The notes under the pieces are model-generated. The model was not told the DNA's origin. It searched no databases and worked only from the letters and a program-made list of their open reading frames with translations. This document shows, in pieces, positions 16,519 to 25,110 of a stretch of DNA of 64,000 nt (the stretch's first letter is position 1; every line of letters starts with the position of its first letter). The translations under genes and the position numbers were made by a program. The DNA comes from CAVRUF01 sp963716005 (GTDB lineage: Bacteria; Actinomycetota; Thermoleophilia; Gaiellales; Gaiellaceae): the NCBI GenBank assembly GCA_963716005.1, contig OY970285.1:1054001-1118000 (forward strand), written 5' to 3'.

Positions 16519-16998
16519 ATGCGACAGCTCTGGGCGCCGTGGAGGCTCGAGTACATCCGCTCGGCGGACTCGGACGACGGCTGCGTCCTGTGCCGAGCGG
16601 TGGCTGCCGCCGACGACGCGGAGGGACTCGTCGTGCACCGCGGCGAGCAGGCGCTGGTGCTCGTGAACAAGTACCCGTACGCGTCCGGGCATTTGATGGT
16701 CGCGCCGTACCGCCACGAGAGCGAGCTGGGCGACCTGACCGACGAGGAGGCGCTCGAGATCCACCGGCTCACGTCGGCCGCGATCGGGACGCTCGCCCAG
16801 GAGCTGCAGCCGCAGGGATTCAACCTCGGCTGGAACCTCGGGCGCATCGCCGGCGCGGGCGTCGTCGGGCACGTCCACCTGCACGTGGTACCGCGCTGGG
16901 CGGGCGACACGAACTTCATGCCGGTCCTTGCCGACGTGAAGGTGATCCCGGAGTCGCTCGAGGAAACCCGGGCCGCGCTGGCCGCCGCCTGGCCGTAA
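16519..16998 (+). CDS. HIT family hydrolase (Ap4A phosphorylase-like)
   Basis: 159 aa. The histidine triad is clear: GVVGHVHLHVVPRWAGD (HxHxH near residue 120). The N-terminus MRQLWAPWRLEYIRSADSDDGC and CVLCRAV resemble the actinobacterial Ap4A-phosphorylase/HIT group, with two Cys that could belong to a zinc site. The expected activity is hydrolysis or phosphorolysis of nucleoside polyphosphates or AMP conjugates. It is the last gene before a hairpin-rich intergenic region. Confidence 0.9.
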   Translation: MRQLWAPWRLEYIRSADSDDGCVLCRAVAAADDAEGLVVHRGEQALVLVNKYPYASGHLMVAPYRHESELGDLTDEEALEIHRLTSAAIGTLAQELQPQGFNLGWNLGRIAGAGVVGHVHLHVVPRWAGDTNFMPVLADVKVIPESLEETRAALAAAWP

Positions 16999-17021
16999 GC
17001 GGCGGGTTCTGCCTCGCGAGT

Positions 17022-17120
17022 ACCAGGGAGGCAAACCCCCACCCTGGTTCAAACACTAAGTGGGAATTCCGCGCGTGTGACGCACGGAATGCGCCGGTTG
17101 ATCGGAAGCTTCGTTCCGAT
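17022..17120 (+). other. three hairpins between the HIT and phosphohexomutase genes
   Basis: Three inverted repeats lie in this 150-nt gap: ACCAGGG/CCCTGGT (17022-17028 with 17042-17048); ATTCCG-c-GCGT / ACGC-a-CGGAAT (17066-17090, ten pairs around one mismatch, 3-nt loop); and ATCGGAA/TTCCGAT (17101-17120, 6-nt loop). No T-tract follows any of them. They could end the HIT transcript or form a structured RNA, but because the next promoter (17140) lies downstream they are not a leader of that gene. Confidence 0.5.
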
Positions 17121-17139
17121 TCGCCGCGCGGCGTGTCCA

Positions 17140-17145
17140 TAGGAT
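17140..17145 (+). promoter_or_regulatory. -10 box of the phosphohexomutase gene
   Basis: TAGGAT lies 6 nt before the ATG at 17152, the leaderless pattern. Confidence 0.45.
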
Positions 17146-17151
17146 GGCCGC

Positions 17152-18497
17152 ATGACGCTCCACCCCGGCGTGTTCAAGGCCTACGACGTCCGCGGGATCT
17201 ACCCGACCGAGCTGGACGAGGACGGCGCCTACCGCATCGGCCGCGGCTACGCCGAGCAGTTCGAGCCGAAGCGCATCGCGGTCGGGCACGACATGCGCGT
17301 GTCGTCTCCCGACATGGCGGCGGCGTTCATCGAGGGCGCGGCGGACGCCGGCGTCGACGTCGTCGACGTCGGTCTCGTCGGCACCGAGATGCTCTACTTC
17401 GCCGTCTCCGAGCTCGGGCTCGACGGCGGGCGCAACAATCACGGCCTCGCACAACCCCAAGGAGTACACGGGGATGAAGATCGTCCGCCGGGGCGCCCTC
17501 CCGGTCGGCGGCGACTCGGGACTCCTCGACATCCGTGACCGCGCCGAGCGCGGCTTCGGCGACTCCGCCGCGCGCGGCGAGATCACGAAACAGGACGTCT
17601 ACCCCGGCTTCGTCGACCGCGTGCTCTCGTTCATCGACGTCGAGGCGGTGAAGCCGCTTCGCGTCGTCATCGACGCCGCGAACGGCATGGCCGGCGCGAT
17701 GCTGCCGCCCGTCCTCGACCGGCTTCCGATCGACGCGGTGCGCTGCTACTTCGAGCCCGACGGCACCTTCCCGAACCACGAGCCGAACCCGCTCCTCGAG
17801 GAGAACCGACAGTTCATCGTGGGCAAGGTCACCGAGGAGAAGGCCGACCTCGGGATCGCGTTCGACGGCGACGCCGACCGCTGCTTCTTCGTGGACGACA
17901 CCGGCGAGTTCGTTCCCGGCGACTTCATCACGGCGCTGCTCGCCGAGCGGCTGCTCGCCGACAGAGCCCGGCGCGAAGGTGATCTACGACGTCCGCGCGA
18001 GCTGGGCGGTGCCGGACACGATCGAGCGCCTGGGCGGCACGGCGCTGGTGAACCGCGTCGGCCACGCCTTCATCAAGCACCGCATGCGCGAGGAGGACGC
18101 CCTTTTCGCCGGCGAGGTCTCCGGCCACTACTACTTCCGCGACTTCAGCCAGGCCGACTCGGGCACCGTGCCCGCGCTCCTCATGCTCGAGCTGCTCTCC
18201 CGCAGCGGGAAGCCGCTCTCCGAGCTGCTCCGGCGGTTCCGCGAGCGCTACTTCCTCTCAGGAGAGATCAACACTCCCGTCCCCGACGTGGCGCTCAAGC
18301 TCCAGGAGGTGAAGGAGCACTTCCGCAGCGAAGGCAAGGTTTCGCACATCGACGGGCTCGAGATCACCGCTGAGACGTGGCACATGAACGTCAGGCCGTC
18401 GAACACCGAGCCGCTCCTGCGGCTCAACCTCGAAGCGCTCGACGAGGAGCTCATGGAGCGCAAGCGCGATGAGGTTCTGGCCGTCATTCGGGCCTGA
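17152..18497 (+). CDS. phosphomannomutase/phosphoglucomutase (two frameshifts)
   Basis: Alpha-D-phosphohexomutase, which interconverts hexose 1- and 6-phosphates for wall and polysaccharide precursors. The N-terminus MTLHPGVFKAYDVRGIYPTE is standard. The catalytic-serine motif TASHNPKEYTGMK lies in a second frame entered near 17435; the metal loop FDGDADRCFF and the sugar loop GEVSGHYYF follow. The frame changes again near 17960, and the phosphate-binding RPSNTEPLLRLN is close to the end. Each part is well conserved, so the breaks look like one-base errors. Summed length (about 447 aa) is normal. Its end overlaps the next gene by 29 nt. Confidence 0.85.
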
Positions 18498-18927
18498 GAG
18501 CCGCGTCGCCGCCCAGGCTACGACGCACTGCCTCACGGGCTGCGCGATCGGCGAGGTGCTCGGGTTCGCGATCGGCACCTGGCGAGGCTGGTCCGACCTC
18601 GCGACGATCGCCCTCGCGATCGTTCTCGCGTACGTCTTCGGCTACGCACTCACCATGCGCTCGCTGCTCGGCTCGGGCGTCGCGTTCGGCGCGGCGCTCG
18701 GCGTCGCGTTCGCGGCCGACACGATCTCGATCACGGTCATGGAGATCGTGGACAACCTGGTCGTGCTCGCGATCCCCGGCGCGATGGACGCCGGTCTCGG
18801 CGACTGGCTTTTTTGGGGCTCGCTGGCGCTGGCGCTCGCAATCGCCTGGTGCGCCGCGTTCCCGGTCAACAAGTGGCTCATCGGCCGTGGCAAGGGCCAC
18901 GCCGTCGTGCACGCGCACCACCACTAG
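18469..18927 (+). CDS. DUF4396 integral membrane protein
   Basis: 152 aa, mostly hydrophobic, with about four membrane segments (CAIGEVLGFAIG, TIALAIVLAYVFGYAL, GVAFGAALGVAFAA, LFWGSLALALAIAWCAAF) and a His-rich tail (HAVVHAHHH). The motif TTHCLTGCAIGE and the overall pattern fit the DUF4396 family, whose function is unknown and which is often found near metal or copper genes. The ATG at 18469 lies inside the end of the phosphohexomutase gene, so translation is probably coupled. It is followed directly by a strong hairpin. Confidence 0.75.
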   Translation: MRFWPSFGPESRVAAQATTHCLTGCAIGEVLGFAIGTWRGWSDLATIALAIVLAYVFGYALTMRSLLGSGVAFGAALGVAFAADTISITVMEIVDNLVVLAIPGAMDAGLGDWLFWGSLALALAIAWCAAFPVNKWLIGRGKGHAVVHAHHH

Positions 18928-18934
18928 AAACGCG

Positions 18935-18960
18935 GAGGGCGGGCCCGAAGGCCCGCCCTC
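18935..18960. terminator. bidirectional hairpin terminator
   Basis: An 11-bp perfect stem (GAGGGCGGGCC / GGCCCGCCCTC) with a CGAA tetraloop lies between the convergent DUF4396 and M14 peptidase genes. There is no T-run on either side, but stability and position suit a two-way terminator. Confidence 0.7.
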
Positions 18961-18984
18961 GCGGTGTTCGCTACGAACGACCTG

Positions 18985-21900
18985 CTACGGACGCAGCAGG
19001 TAGCTCATCGACCTCGCCATGACCTGGTTGCGGGTCGCGGCGTCCGAGATGCCCTCGAAGCCGAAGCCCATGTAGATCGTGTCGTCGGTCGAGATGACCG
19101 CGCCCTCCGGGAACCCGGCCGCAGTGGTCTGCGTGAACGTGTTCGCGTTGGGTGCGCTGCCTGCGGGCGCCGCGGGCGTCGCCCACCCGTCGAGGCCCGT
19201 CTCGAACGACGTGGTCGCGAAGCCCGGCAGGGTCACGTCGTCGATGAAGACGCCGAGGCCCTGCACTGACCAGTCGCTCGCGTACGAGATCGACACCTCG
19301 ACCTGGCTCCCCGCCGTGAATCCGGCGAAGCTGACGCGCCAGTTCTGCCAGCCGCCGGAGTTACCGGAGGCCGCGTTCCAGGCTCCGGACGTGCCGGTTC
19401 CCGTGCAGGCCCCCACTCCGTCGAACGTCTGGTAGTGGTCGAGGAACGGGTGGAGCTCACGCCAGCCGGCCGCGCAGCTATCGCCGGTCGACTGCGTCGT
19501 GTGCCCGTTCAGGTCCGGCAGCGTCGTCCAGTTGTCCTGGCCGACGTTGTGGGCCTCGACGAAGACGTGATCCCAGGCGCCCTCAGTGTTGTAGGACGTC
19601 CAGAAGTCCATCTCGCCGCCGCCCGAGGGGACGGTGAACGTCTTGGTGAGCCGCTTGTACGAGACGTCCGCGATCCCGGAGTAGACGTACGCCGAGCCGG
19701 TGTGCGGCTCGAACGGTCCGCCGGGGCGAGCGTACTTGGCCACGGCCGTGCTCCGGAACTGCGGGTACTCGGCGACCGGGAGGATCCCGCTCGTCGTGAT
19801 GAACGAGCTCGCCACGTTCTGGTTACCGGCGCTGTCGGCGCCGTTGATCGTCCAGTCGAGTCCGGCGAACGGACTCGCGACCCCGTTGAGCGGGGAAGAC
19901 GTTTCCGTCGTCGTCGATGCCCGCCCCATAGTTCATGAGGTAGGCGCCGAACCAGTACTCGAGAACGTCACCCTGGCCGTCGCCAGAGCCGGCCGCGGCG
20001 CGGCACCGGTAGTTCACGAGCGGATCGGTGCACATCCCGTTCGCCTCGGTCGGATCGTAGAACTGCGCGCCGAGGCTCGGCGTGTACTGCGCGCCGGCGT
20101 TCTGGCCGGTGTACAGCATGCGACCGCCCTCGTTGAGGTAATCACGCATCTCGAGGATCTCGTCCATGCCCAGGCGCGAGAGGTTCCCCGGGACCCAGCC
20201 CGGCTCACGGGTGACGGTGTCGTTACCCGTGTACCAGATGACCGCCTTGTAGTGCGACAGGACGCCGAGTGCATCCGGCGCCTTCCGGCCCATCGCGTCG
20301 ACGTCGTACACGTCGGCGCCGATGCCGTTCGCGGCCAAGCGCGTTCAGGTAGTAGCTCAGGTAGTGCGGACCGGCAGCCTGCACCGGCGACGCGCCCGTG
20401 TAGTCCTCGGCCGCAACGACGAGCACGCGGTTCGAGCTCTTCTTCGCCACCGAGTAGGTGAACGACTCGCTCTTCGTCGGCGCATCGCCCTTGCCGCCGC
20501 CGTGTGTGCTCTTCGAACCAGACCTGCACCGAATCGCCTTGCTTGGCGCCCTTCACGGTGCCGTTGAGGACGTGGTAGTAGACGTCGGTCTGGCCGCCGT
20601 ACCTCTCGCCGCCGTTCCACTCCGACGTCTTCTCGGTCTTCACCGAGCCGCCGTTGATGCGGTACTTGAGGTCCACCTTGCCAAGCTCACGGAGTGCGAG
20701 GACCCGCACCTGCTGCGGATCGCCGTACGAGACCGAGAACTTGAAGTTCGCGAGCGGAAGACCGTACTTGTAGGTGTCGTCGCTCTCGAGGTAGAACGGC
20801 TTCGTCTCGAGACCGAGATGCGAAACCGGATCCGACGGATCCTTCGCCGACTTCGCCACGTCGTAGACGAACGCCAGCTGGTTTTCGAACTCGGCCTGCA
20901 CGAGCGCCTCGTCATCCGGGAAGACGAAGCCCAATCCCGAGCCGCCGTCCGAGAGCTCCGGCGTCCACGCGAGCGTGTCGGTGTTGACGTGGGCGTAGTC
21001 GGTCGTCTCGCCGTTCGTCACGTAGAGAACGTCGGACGAGATTCCCGGCTCGAAGCCCGGAATCGACGGGTTGTCCCTGTTTCCGGACAGAGCGAAGTAG
21101 ATCGGGTCGTCGGCCGACGGAGCGCCGATCTGCCAACCCTCCGGGTAGAGCAGCCACTGGCCGAACGAGTGGTAGTTCACCTGGAACGCGAAGCCGATCC
21201 TCTGGAGGAGCCTCACCGCCGCGCGCGTCTCGGGCTCCGACGTCGGGCCGCCGGGCCGCGGTACGTGTCGCTCGACTGCACGCTGGAGGAACCCTCCTGG
21301 TCGTAGTTCCAGTGCTCCTCGTAGTTCCGGTTCGGATCGACGCCGTCGCCGACCTCGATCGTCCCGTTTCCGTTGTTGTCGCGGAGCGTCTTGCGCCAGA
21401 GCCGCGTCTCGGGGCTCTGGAAGGTGTACTGGTAGCCGTCCGGGTTCATGACCAGGACGAACCACAGCTCGGTCGAGTCGAGCAGCTTCCGCACGCCCTT
21501 GTTCTTCGCGCGGTACTGATCGATGTACCAATGGAGAAGGCGCCGGTTGGTCTCGGAGGCGATCCATTCCCGCGCGTGCTGCGTCGAGCTGTACAGCACG
21601 GCCGGCCGCTTTCCGTCCTTCACCTTGCGGGCGTCTTCCGTCAGCTTGATGCCCCAGATGATCCGGCCTTGTGTGGTTTTGCCGATGTACTCGAGGGACG
21701 CGATGTCTCGGTTCTGGCGGGCGATCTGCTTCATCTCCGCCGCAAAGCCGTCAGGGCCGTCGTAGTCGATCCAGACGTTGTAGCCCGTGGACTTCTGGAA
21801 TGCGGCCTCCTGTTGAGCCGTGCGGCCGAACTTGTTCCGCACGAGCTGCACCGAGATGCCGTCCTTCCTCAGCGCCGTCGCCTGTGCAGACGAAAGTACG

Positions 21901-22109
21901 AGGGTGATCTTGTACCGGGCGCCGACCTGATCCGCGGACGTGATGTCCGTGCCCTGTGCGAGCAGCTCCGAATACGCCTCCGACGAAACGGTCGCGCCGT
22001 AGAAGTTCAGCGACACGTTCGATTTGACGGCCGCCCCTGCGGAGCCGACTGCAAGAAACGCGACAGCGCAAATAGATGCGAGCGCCGCCACGCGCGTTCG
22101 TGATGTCAT
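18985..22109 (-). CDS. large secreted M14 zinc carboxypeptidase (several frameshifts)
   Basis: About 1,040 residues in total. A signal peptide (MTSRTRVAALASICAVAFLAVGSAGA) is followed by a propeptide-like region. The M14 catalytic domain has the zinc motif STQHAREWIASE, then VMNPDGYQYTF, DPNRNYEEHW, GPTSEPETRAAV and the third zinc ligand in QVNYHSFGQWLLYP. A middle region contains a GATase-like segment (RVLVVAAEDYTG, IWYTGNDT, GRMLYTGQNAG). The C-terminus is a MAM/immune-inhibitor-A-like beta region (FWTSYNTEGAWDHVFVEA) with a second repeat-like half (TTSFETGLDGW). Frames change near 21245, 20505, 20345 and 19900. The start at 22109 has GGGGAGGGGAG directly before the ATG. It probably degrades extracellular peptides. 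Confidence 0.82.
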
Positions 22110-22203
22110 CTCCCCTCCCCTTGTAGGAGATCGGTGTGGTGGAGCACTTTCCCTGCTCGCAAGGGAAGCACACCCCCGGGGTCAACGCAACAAGTGCGGC
22201 GGG

Positions 22204-22209
22204 TAGCAT
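22204..22209 (+). promoter_or_regulatory. -10 box of the thioesterase/GAF pair
   Basis: TAGCAT stands 7 nt before the GTG at 22217. It supports this start and a leaderless message. Confidence 0.45.
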
Positions 22210-22216
22210 CGCCCGC

Positions 22217-22688
22217 GTGAGTCTCTCCTTCGGCCACCCTTCCGGACGCCGTCCTCCGTTCAAGTTCTCCTCGTACACGCGCGTGGGGTTCTCGGACACC
22301 GACGCGCAGGGGATCGTCTACTACGGGCGGTATCTCCCCTACTTCGACTACGCGCGGGTCGAGTACACCCGTCACCTGGGCCTCTTGAGCAAGGATTTGG
22401 CAGGCTGCGACTTCGTCATGCGGGCGTGCCACGTGCTCTACGAGGCGCCCGCGGGGTTCGACGATCTGCTCGAGGTGTTCGTCCGCACGAAGCGGATCGG
22501 GCGGAGCGAGCCTGACCACGGAATACGCTGCCGTCCGCGTGTCCGACGACGCCCTCATGTGCACGGCGGAGCAGACGCTCGTCCTCGTCGATCTCGACGC
22601 CCGGCGGCCGAAGGCGATCAGCGACGACTACCGCGCTGCGATCGAGGCGTTCGAGGGCGCCGACCTGGAAGCGCCGGTGGCCGGATGA
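22217..22688 (+). CDS. acyl-CoA thioesterase, 4HBT family (one frameshift)
   Basis: A hot-dog fold thioesterase of about 156 aa. The catalytic segment VGFSDTDAQGIVYYGRYLPYFDYAR contains the aspartate used by 4-hydroxybenzoyl-CoA/YbgC-type thioesterases. One extra G near 22511 shifts the frame; the protein continues as SLTTEYAAVRVSDDALMC and TLVLVDLDARRPKAI, which completes the fold. The stop overlaps the start of the GAF gene (ATGA), so the two are coupled. The substrate cannot be inferred. Confidence 0.82.
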
Positions 22689-23185
22689 CGGGCGCCGACG
22701 ACTACCGCAGCGCGCTCGAAGGAGTCGACCGGATCGTCAACCGCGAAACCGAGGCCGACGAGGTGCTCCGCAAGACGGTCGAGCTTCTCGCCGAGCGGTT
22801 CGAGCACTACTCGTGGATCGGGATCTACCTCGTCGAGGGCGACGATCTCGTCCTCGGCCCGTGGAATGGCCCCGAGGCGACCGAGCACGTCCGGATCCCG
22901 ATCGGCCAGGGCATCTGCGGCGCCGCGGCGGCGACCGGCGTCACCGAGCTCGTCGACGACGTCCACTCGGACGAGCGTTACCTCTCGTGCTTCCCTTCGA
23001 CGCGCAGCGAGATCGTCGTGCCGATCGCGTTCGAGGGCAAGGTCGTCGGCGAGATCGACATCGACTCCGACACACCCGCGGCCTTCGGCGAGGACGACCG
23101 CGTCTTCCTCGAGCGGGTCGCGCTCCTCATCTCGCCGCACGCGCTCGTCGCCTGGGACACCGGCGGCGTCGCCTGGTCGCCGTAG
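22685..23185 (+). CDS. GAF domain protein, free Met-R-sulfoxide reductase-like
   Basis: 166 aa forming one GAF domain (HYSWIGIYLVEGDDLVLGPWNG ... GQGICGAAA ... YLSCFPSTRSEIVVPI ... GEIDIDSD). The layout matches free methionine-(R)-sulfoxide reductase (fRMsr). Two of that family's three cysteines are present (GICG and LSCF), while the one expected before RI is a valine. It may therefore still act as a reductase using two cysteines, or be a small ligand-binding GAF protein. It overlaps the thioesterase by 4 nt. Its TAG stop abuts the TAG of the convergent cyclase gene (TAGCTA). Confidence 0.72.
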   Translation: MTGADDYRSALEGVDRIVNRETEADEVLRKTVELLAERFEHYSWIGIYLVEGDDLVLGPWNGPEATEHVRIPIGQGICGAAAATGVTELVDDVHSDERYLSCFPSTRSEIVVPIAFEGKVVGEIDIDSDTPAAFGEDDRVFLERVALLISPHALVAWDTGGVAWSP

Positions 23186-24394
23186 CTACTGCTTGGCCGC
23201 TTCGGCGAGGACGCGCTCGGCCTCGACGACCGGATCGCCCTCGGGCGCGGTCGAGACGGTGTTGCGGCCGCTGAACTTGGCGCGATAGGCAGCGCGGTCG
23301 GCCATGGTGATGAGCTCCTCCGGCGAGCCGCCCGCCGGGACGGAGGCGACGCCGACCGAAACGGTGAGGTCGATCTCGGTGCCGGACTTCTCGACGCCGG
23401 CGCGGATCCGCTCCGCGACGATCTGGGCGCCTTCGAGGCCCGTGTGCGGCAGGAGGACGCAGAACTCGTCGCCGCCGAAGCGCGCCGCGATGTCGTACTC
23501 GCGCGTCGCTCCCAGCACCGCTTCGGTGACCTGGAGAAGCGCGCGGTCGCCGGCGAGATGGCCGTGCGCGCCGTTGATCCGGCGCAGATGGTCGACGTCG
23601 ATCATGAGAAGCGACACCGGGTAGCCGAACCGGCCCGCCCGCTGGAGCTCGGTCTCGAGCACCGAGTTCAGGTGCTTCATGTTGAAGAGACCTGTCTTGG
23701 GCTCGATCCGCGAGGCCGCGACGAGGCTGGGAATCTCGAGCGAGCGGTAGGCGAGCGCAAGCGGCAGCGCGAGGAGGGCGACCAGGCTCAGGGAGGTCTC
23801 CGCGAGCGCCGCGCCGAGCGCGCCCAGCGAGAGCAGCCCGGCGTCGATGAGGACGCAGTCGGGCCGGATCGTGTCGCGGATCGCTACGCCGCGCGCCAGG
23901 CGCAGCATTACGGCGAGCACGACGTACTGGACGGCGAGGAACGTGGCGACGCCGACGAGCGCTCCGACCGTCCAGGCGACCGGCCCGCCGGTGGCGAGCG
24001 CGTCGAAGACGGCCCGGGCGGCCAGTGCGGGCCCGACGAAGTTGGCCGCGTTGAAGACGACGATGTACCAGGGCGTTCGGGTCCGGATCCATTCGGGGAT
24101 GAACGCCGCCGCGATCACGACCGCGGCCATGAGCGGCGGCAGGATCAGCGCTGCCGCGAACATCGGCGCGAGCGAGAGCGCCGAGCCCTGGTGCTTCTCC
24201 CGGTCGCGCGAGAGCTGGTGGACGAAGGCGATGAGCGGCAGGAACACCGCGAACGCGATCCAGTCGGAGCGCGTCGGGTCGGTCGGCGTCGTCAGCGCGA
24301 CCACCGAAGCGATCGTCGCCCATACGACCGCGAACTCGAACGCAGCCGCGGACGCGCTCAGGCCGGAAGTTCGCTGTAGAGCCGCAGACTCCAT
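23186..24394 (-). CDS. membrane-bound diguanylate cyclase (GGDEF)
   Basis: 402 aa with about six N-terminal membrane helices (residues 10-230) and a C-terminal GGDEF domain. The active site is ARFGGDEFCVLLP, intact for c-di-GMP synthesis, and an inhibitory I-site RxxD (REYD) sits five residues before it, so product inhibition is likely. The ATG at 24394 (MESAALQRTSGLSAS) is chosen because upstream sequence in frame is Arg/Ser-rich and overlaps the next gene. It stands convergent to the GAF gene with no spacer. No sensory domain is recognised apart from the membrane part. Confidence 0.9.
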   Translation of the reverse strand: MESAALQRTSGLSASAAAFEFAVVWATIASVVALTTPTDPTRSDWIAFAVFLPLIAFVHQLSRDREKHQGSALSLAPMFAAALILPPLMAAVVIAAAFIPEWIRTRTPWYIVVFNAANFVGPALAARAVFDALATGGPVAWTVGALVGVATFLAVQYVVLAVMLRLARGVAIRDTIRPDCVLIDAGLLSLGALGAALAETSLSLVALLALPLALAYRSLEIPSLVAASRIEPKTGLFNMKHLNSVLETELQRAGRFGYPVSLLMIDVDHLRRINGAHGHLAGDRALLQVTEAVLGATREYDIAARFGGDEFCVLLPHTGLEGAQIVAERIRAGVEKSGTEIDLTVSVGVASVPAGGSPEELITMADRAAYRAKFSGRNTVSTAPEGDPVVEAERVLAEAAKQ

Positions 24395-24485
24395 GTGCGC
24401 AGCGTGTCCCTTTCCCGCTGGGCGAACATCCCTCGTCCGAGTGATCTGGCCGGTTCGCCCCGCCAATCCCTCGACCGAGGGGCCG

Positions 24486-25083
24486 CTACCGTCGGGCTTC
24501 TTCGACGCGACGCGCGACGAGCGCGGCGCTCTGGGCGACGAGCGGCTCTCCGAGGAGCGCCGAGCCGAGCTCGTTCGCCTGGCGGATCGCCGCCTCGCGC
24601 TGCGCCGCGGCCTGGGCGCGCCGTACGTAGAGCGCCGCGCGGGTTTCGGTCGCCCACGCGGCGAGCTCCTCGAGCGAGTCGCCCGCGGGAGGATCGGCGT
24701 CGACCTTCGCGGCGCGCTCACGCCAGTTCATGCGTTTCGCGTGCGGCGGTCTCCTCCTCGTCTTCGAGGCGCGCTTCCTCCGCCGTGGCGGACTCGAGGC
24801 GCCGTTCTGCCGAGTGGCGCAGGTCGGCGGCTCGGGTCTCGTCGCGCCGCCGCTCCGCCTCGTCGCGGTACTCGGTGGCGAGAACCATCTCGTGCTCTTG
24901 GCGCCGCGCCTCCGCGTCGCGCTCGGCCTCGGCGCGCGTCGTCGCAACCGCCGCACGTTCCGAAGGGAGCCGCGCCAGCCGTTCGTTCAGCTCGGTCGCC
25001 CGCGCCCCGATCCCCTGCACCTCGCGCGCGAGCTCGTCGAGGCGCGCGAGCGTCGCGCCCAGCTCCTCGTCCGCGCGCTCCAA
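24486..25083 (-). CDS. coiled-coil protein downstream of relA (one frameshift)
   Basis: About 198 residues, almost entirely Glu/Arg/Ala coiled coil (LGATLARLDELAREVQGIG ... ERAAVATTRAEAERDAEARR). One frame stops at 24718, and the same protein character goes on in another frame from about 24730 (MNWRERAAKVDADPPAGDS to VARRVEEARR), so I read it as one gene with an indel. TTG at 25083 is the first start in frame; a more natural start close to the relA stop (DDLAFLREL) would need a second indel. Its function is unknown. It is probably cotranscribed with relA, 27 nt away. Confidence 0.5.
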
Positions 25084-25110
25084 CTCGCGCAGGAACGCGA
25101 GATCGTCACG

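Noticed and set aside
17430..17480. Programmed ribosomal frameshifting in the phosphohexomutase gene
   Set aside because: No slippery heptamer plus downstream pseudoknot is evident, and similar breaks occur in about twenty unrelated genes, so sequence error is simpler.
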